Origin: Candidatus Cloacimonadota bacterium
GTDB lineage: Bacteria > Cloacimonadota > Cloacimonadia > Cloacimonadales > PWNZ01
Direction of reading: 5' to 3'
Assembly (NCBI GenBank): GCA_003564155.1
Contig: PWOA01000076.1
Location: forward strand, 1 to 55,588
Length of the DNA stretch: 55,588 nucleotides
Shown: piece after piece, positions 54,457 through 55,588 of the stretch
Numbering within the stretch: position 1 is the first letter of the stretch
How the letters are laid out: every line of letters begins with the position of its first letter
Notes under the pieces: generated by a model
Seen by the model: only the letters and a program-made list of their open reading frames with translations
Database searches by the model: none
What the model was told of the DNA's origin: nothing
Position numbers and translations under genes: made by a program

Positions 54457-55362
54457 ATGAGAAATAATATGTTAAGAGTAACAGTATTAATTGTAGTTAT
54501 ATTATCATTACATCTCGCCTTAGTATCTATGACAGCGGATGAGGTTCTCGAAAATATGTTTACCAACTATGAAAAACAAATGGAGAATATTCATGATCTT
54601 CAAATAATTTCGGATACGGAAGTTAGATACCAAAAAAGAGCTACGATTGATGGGAGTGTAGTCTACAAAACGAGAACCGAAATTGATTTAGGAAGAGGTG
54701 ACACTTTTGTCACGATATGGGATGGCCACTATTTATGGTCACTTAACCCTGCGACTGGAGATGTTAACCGTGAGGCAGCTAATTATAACTCTCTGGAGAT
54801 GCTTTATGACTTAAAAAAGGCTGAAGTTGAATACATAGGCACGGATAGTTACGATGGATTTGATACTCATGTTTTAAAGGTTAAAGATATGAGTATGCAC
54901 GTGGGTACAGATCAAGCTGAAGCAATAAGCGGTCACATGTGGGTTGATGCTCAAGATTGGATTATAAGAAAACTTGAAGCCTCCTTAGAGGATGAACTTG
55001 ATGTTGATTCTGAAATGTCAATCAAAGAAGGGAAAGTTACCGTTTATATAAAAGATTATAATAATATTGAAGGTTACTTGATACCATTCAAAACTGAGAT
55101 TGCCATTACCGGCATAGAAACAGACATGACACCCGAAGAAAGGGAAGAAATGAGGCAAGGTATACTAGAGATGGAAAGAGAGTTAGAACAAATGCCTCCT
55201 ATGCAAAGGAGAATGGCTGAAGGAATGATGGGTTCACAAATGGAAACGATGAAGAGCATGTTGGCAGATAGTGAAGTTGTAATTACGATTGAAGTCGACG
55301 ATGTTAAGGTCAATCAAGGTCTTGCTGATGATCTCTTTGACGGTAACCTTTTAGGCCAATAA
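54457..55362 (+). CDS. LolA-like outer-membrane lipoprotein-sorting family protein, copy 2
   Basis: 301 residues with a signal peptide (VTVLIVVILSLHLALVSM) and TADEVLENMFTNYEKQMENI at the start of the mature domain. Strand pattern and the C-terminal charged helix (MRQGILEMERELEQMPPMQ) parallel copy 1 at 3331-4218, and both end with (D/L)SDD or LADD, then (M/L)FDG(E/N)LLG. GGAGG lies five bases before the ATG. It probably carries lipoproteins or lipids; the partner for the LolC/E-LolD exporter in this window may be one of the two copies. Function inferred from fold. Confidence 0.75.
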   Translation: MRNNMLRVTVLIVVILSLHLALVSMTADEVLENMFTNYEKQMENIHDLQIISDTEVRYQKRATIDGSVVYKTRTEIDLGRGDTFVTIWDGHYLWSLNPATGDVNREAANYNSLEMLYDLKKAEVEYIGTDSYDGFDTHVLKVKDMSMHVGTDQAEAISGHMWVDAQDWIIRKLEASLEDELDVDSEMSIKEGKVTVYIKDYNNIEGYLIPFKTEIAITGIETDMTPEEREEMRQGILEMERELEQMPPMQRRMAEGMMGSQMETMKSMLADSEVVITIEVDDVKVNQGLADDLFDGNLLGQ

Positions 55363-55588
55363 TGAATACTTGTTAGGTTGTTAAAAAAACGAATCTTTAT
55401 AACTAAAAATAATGGACTAATCTTGATAACAAAATATTTATTAGCGCCTCTCCATGATCTAACTCATTACAATCTTAGTAATTTACTTTCTTTATGTGGT
55501 TATTTTGGGTTTAGTTAATACGGTTTAAAGCACAAATAATTTGACATTAAAAGGGTTGAATATTTATTGGTACGACACTGCAGTTAGC
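55363..55588. other. Window end, no gene
   Basis: AT-rich with no open frame of note. A TTGACA at about 55542 may belong to a promoter for a gene beyond the window. Confidence 0.4.

Noticed and set aside
1-55588. CRISPR array, rRNA operon, tmRNA or prophage
   Set aside because: No regularly spaced repeats, rRNA-like stretches or phage structural genes were seen in either strand.

Overview
The window is an AT-rich (roughly one third G+C by eye) bacterial chromosome segment. Its didermic gene set (LolA-like proteins, a Lol-type ABC exporter, TamB, SecA/SecG, several beta-barrel candidates) and a cell-surface protein ending in a type IX-like sorting domain (YPNPFNPSTT) point to the FCB group. 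Cloacimonadota or a close neighbour is my best guess; this is inference, because no rRNA gene is present. No prophage, CRISPR array or plasmid replication gene was seen.

Layout. 0.5-7.2 kb is an accessory block of exported proteins on the minus strand: a LolA-like protein, a three-gene unit (SBBP-repeat lipoprotein, FGE-like protein, Cys-rich DUF3795 protein), a TPR membrane protein and a second FGE-like protein, interrupted by a plus-strand orphan RibD-C reductase that follows a palindromic repeat. 7.6-14 kb holds housekeeping genes: a divergent polysaccharide deacetylase, uppP, holA and era on plus, then secG, tRNA-Leu, tatD and tcdA on minus. 14.6-19.3 kb has a large GLUG-repeat surface protein, a small lipoprotein, a DUF2752 protein and a small membrane protein. 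19.4-22.4 kb is a thiamine operon (TPP riboswitch, thi4, thiE, thiC, terminator). 22.6-24.8 kb has a DUF3078-like outer-membrane protein and a decayed IS256-family element that itself contains a nested short insertion. 24.8-35.4 kb has a glycosyltransferase, PBP1a, an MFS carrier, an LVIVD lipoprotein, a barrel candidate, rsmA and mgtE. 35.9-36.8 kb carries three tandem paralogous ribbon-helix-helix-like mini-genes. 36.8-45.2 kb is envelope biogenesis on minus (ppiD-like, then lolC/E-type permease, lolD, tamB). 45.5-54.1 kb holds secA, an smg-like gene, topA, a MacB-type permease and convergent rarA. A second LolA-like gene closes the window.

How the genes work together. Much of the window serves the envelope: Sec export (SecA, SecG), periplasmic folding (PpiD-like), lipoprotein release and carriage (LolC/E, LolD, LolA-like), outer-membrane assembly (TamB) and peptidoglycan synthesis (UppP, PBP1a). 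The thi operon is a self-contained thiamine module that uses an archaeal-type His-containing Thi4 and appears to be controlled by sequestering the Shine-Dalgarno sequence.

The most unusual items are the tandem RHH triplet with an inverted-repeat-rich upstream region, a ~120 bp dispersed element seen twice (once with a clean 8-bp target duplication inside a transposase relic), a tRNA-Leu with an AAG anticodon, and a LolC/E-type gene whose N-terminus lacks any standard start codon.
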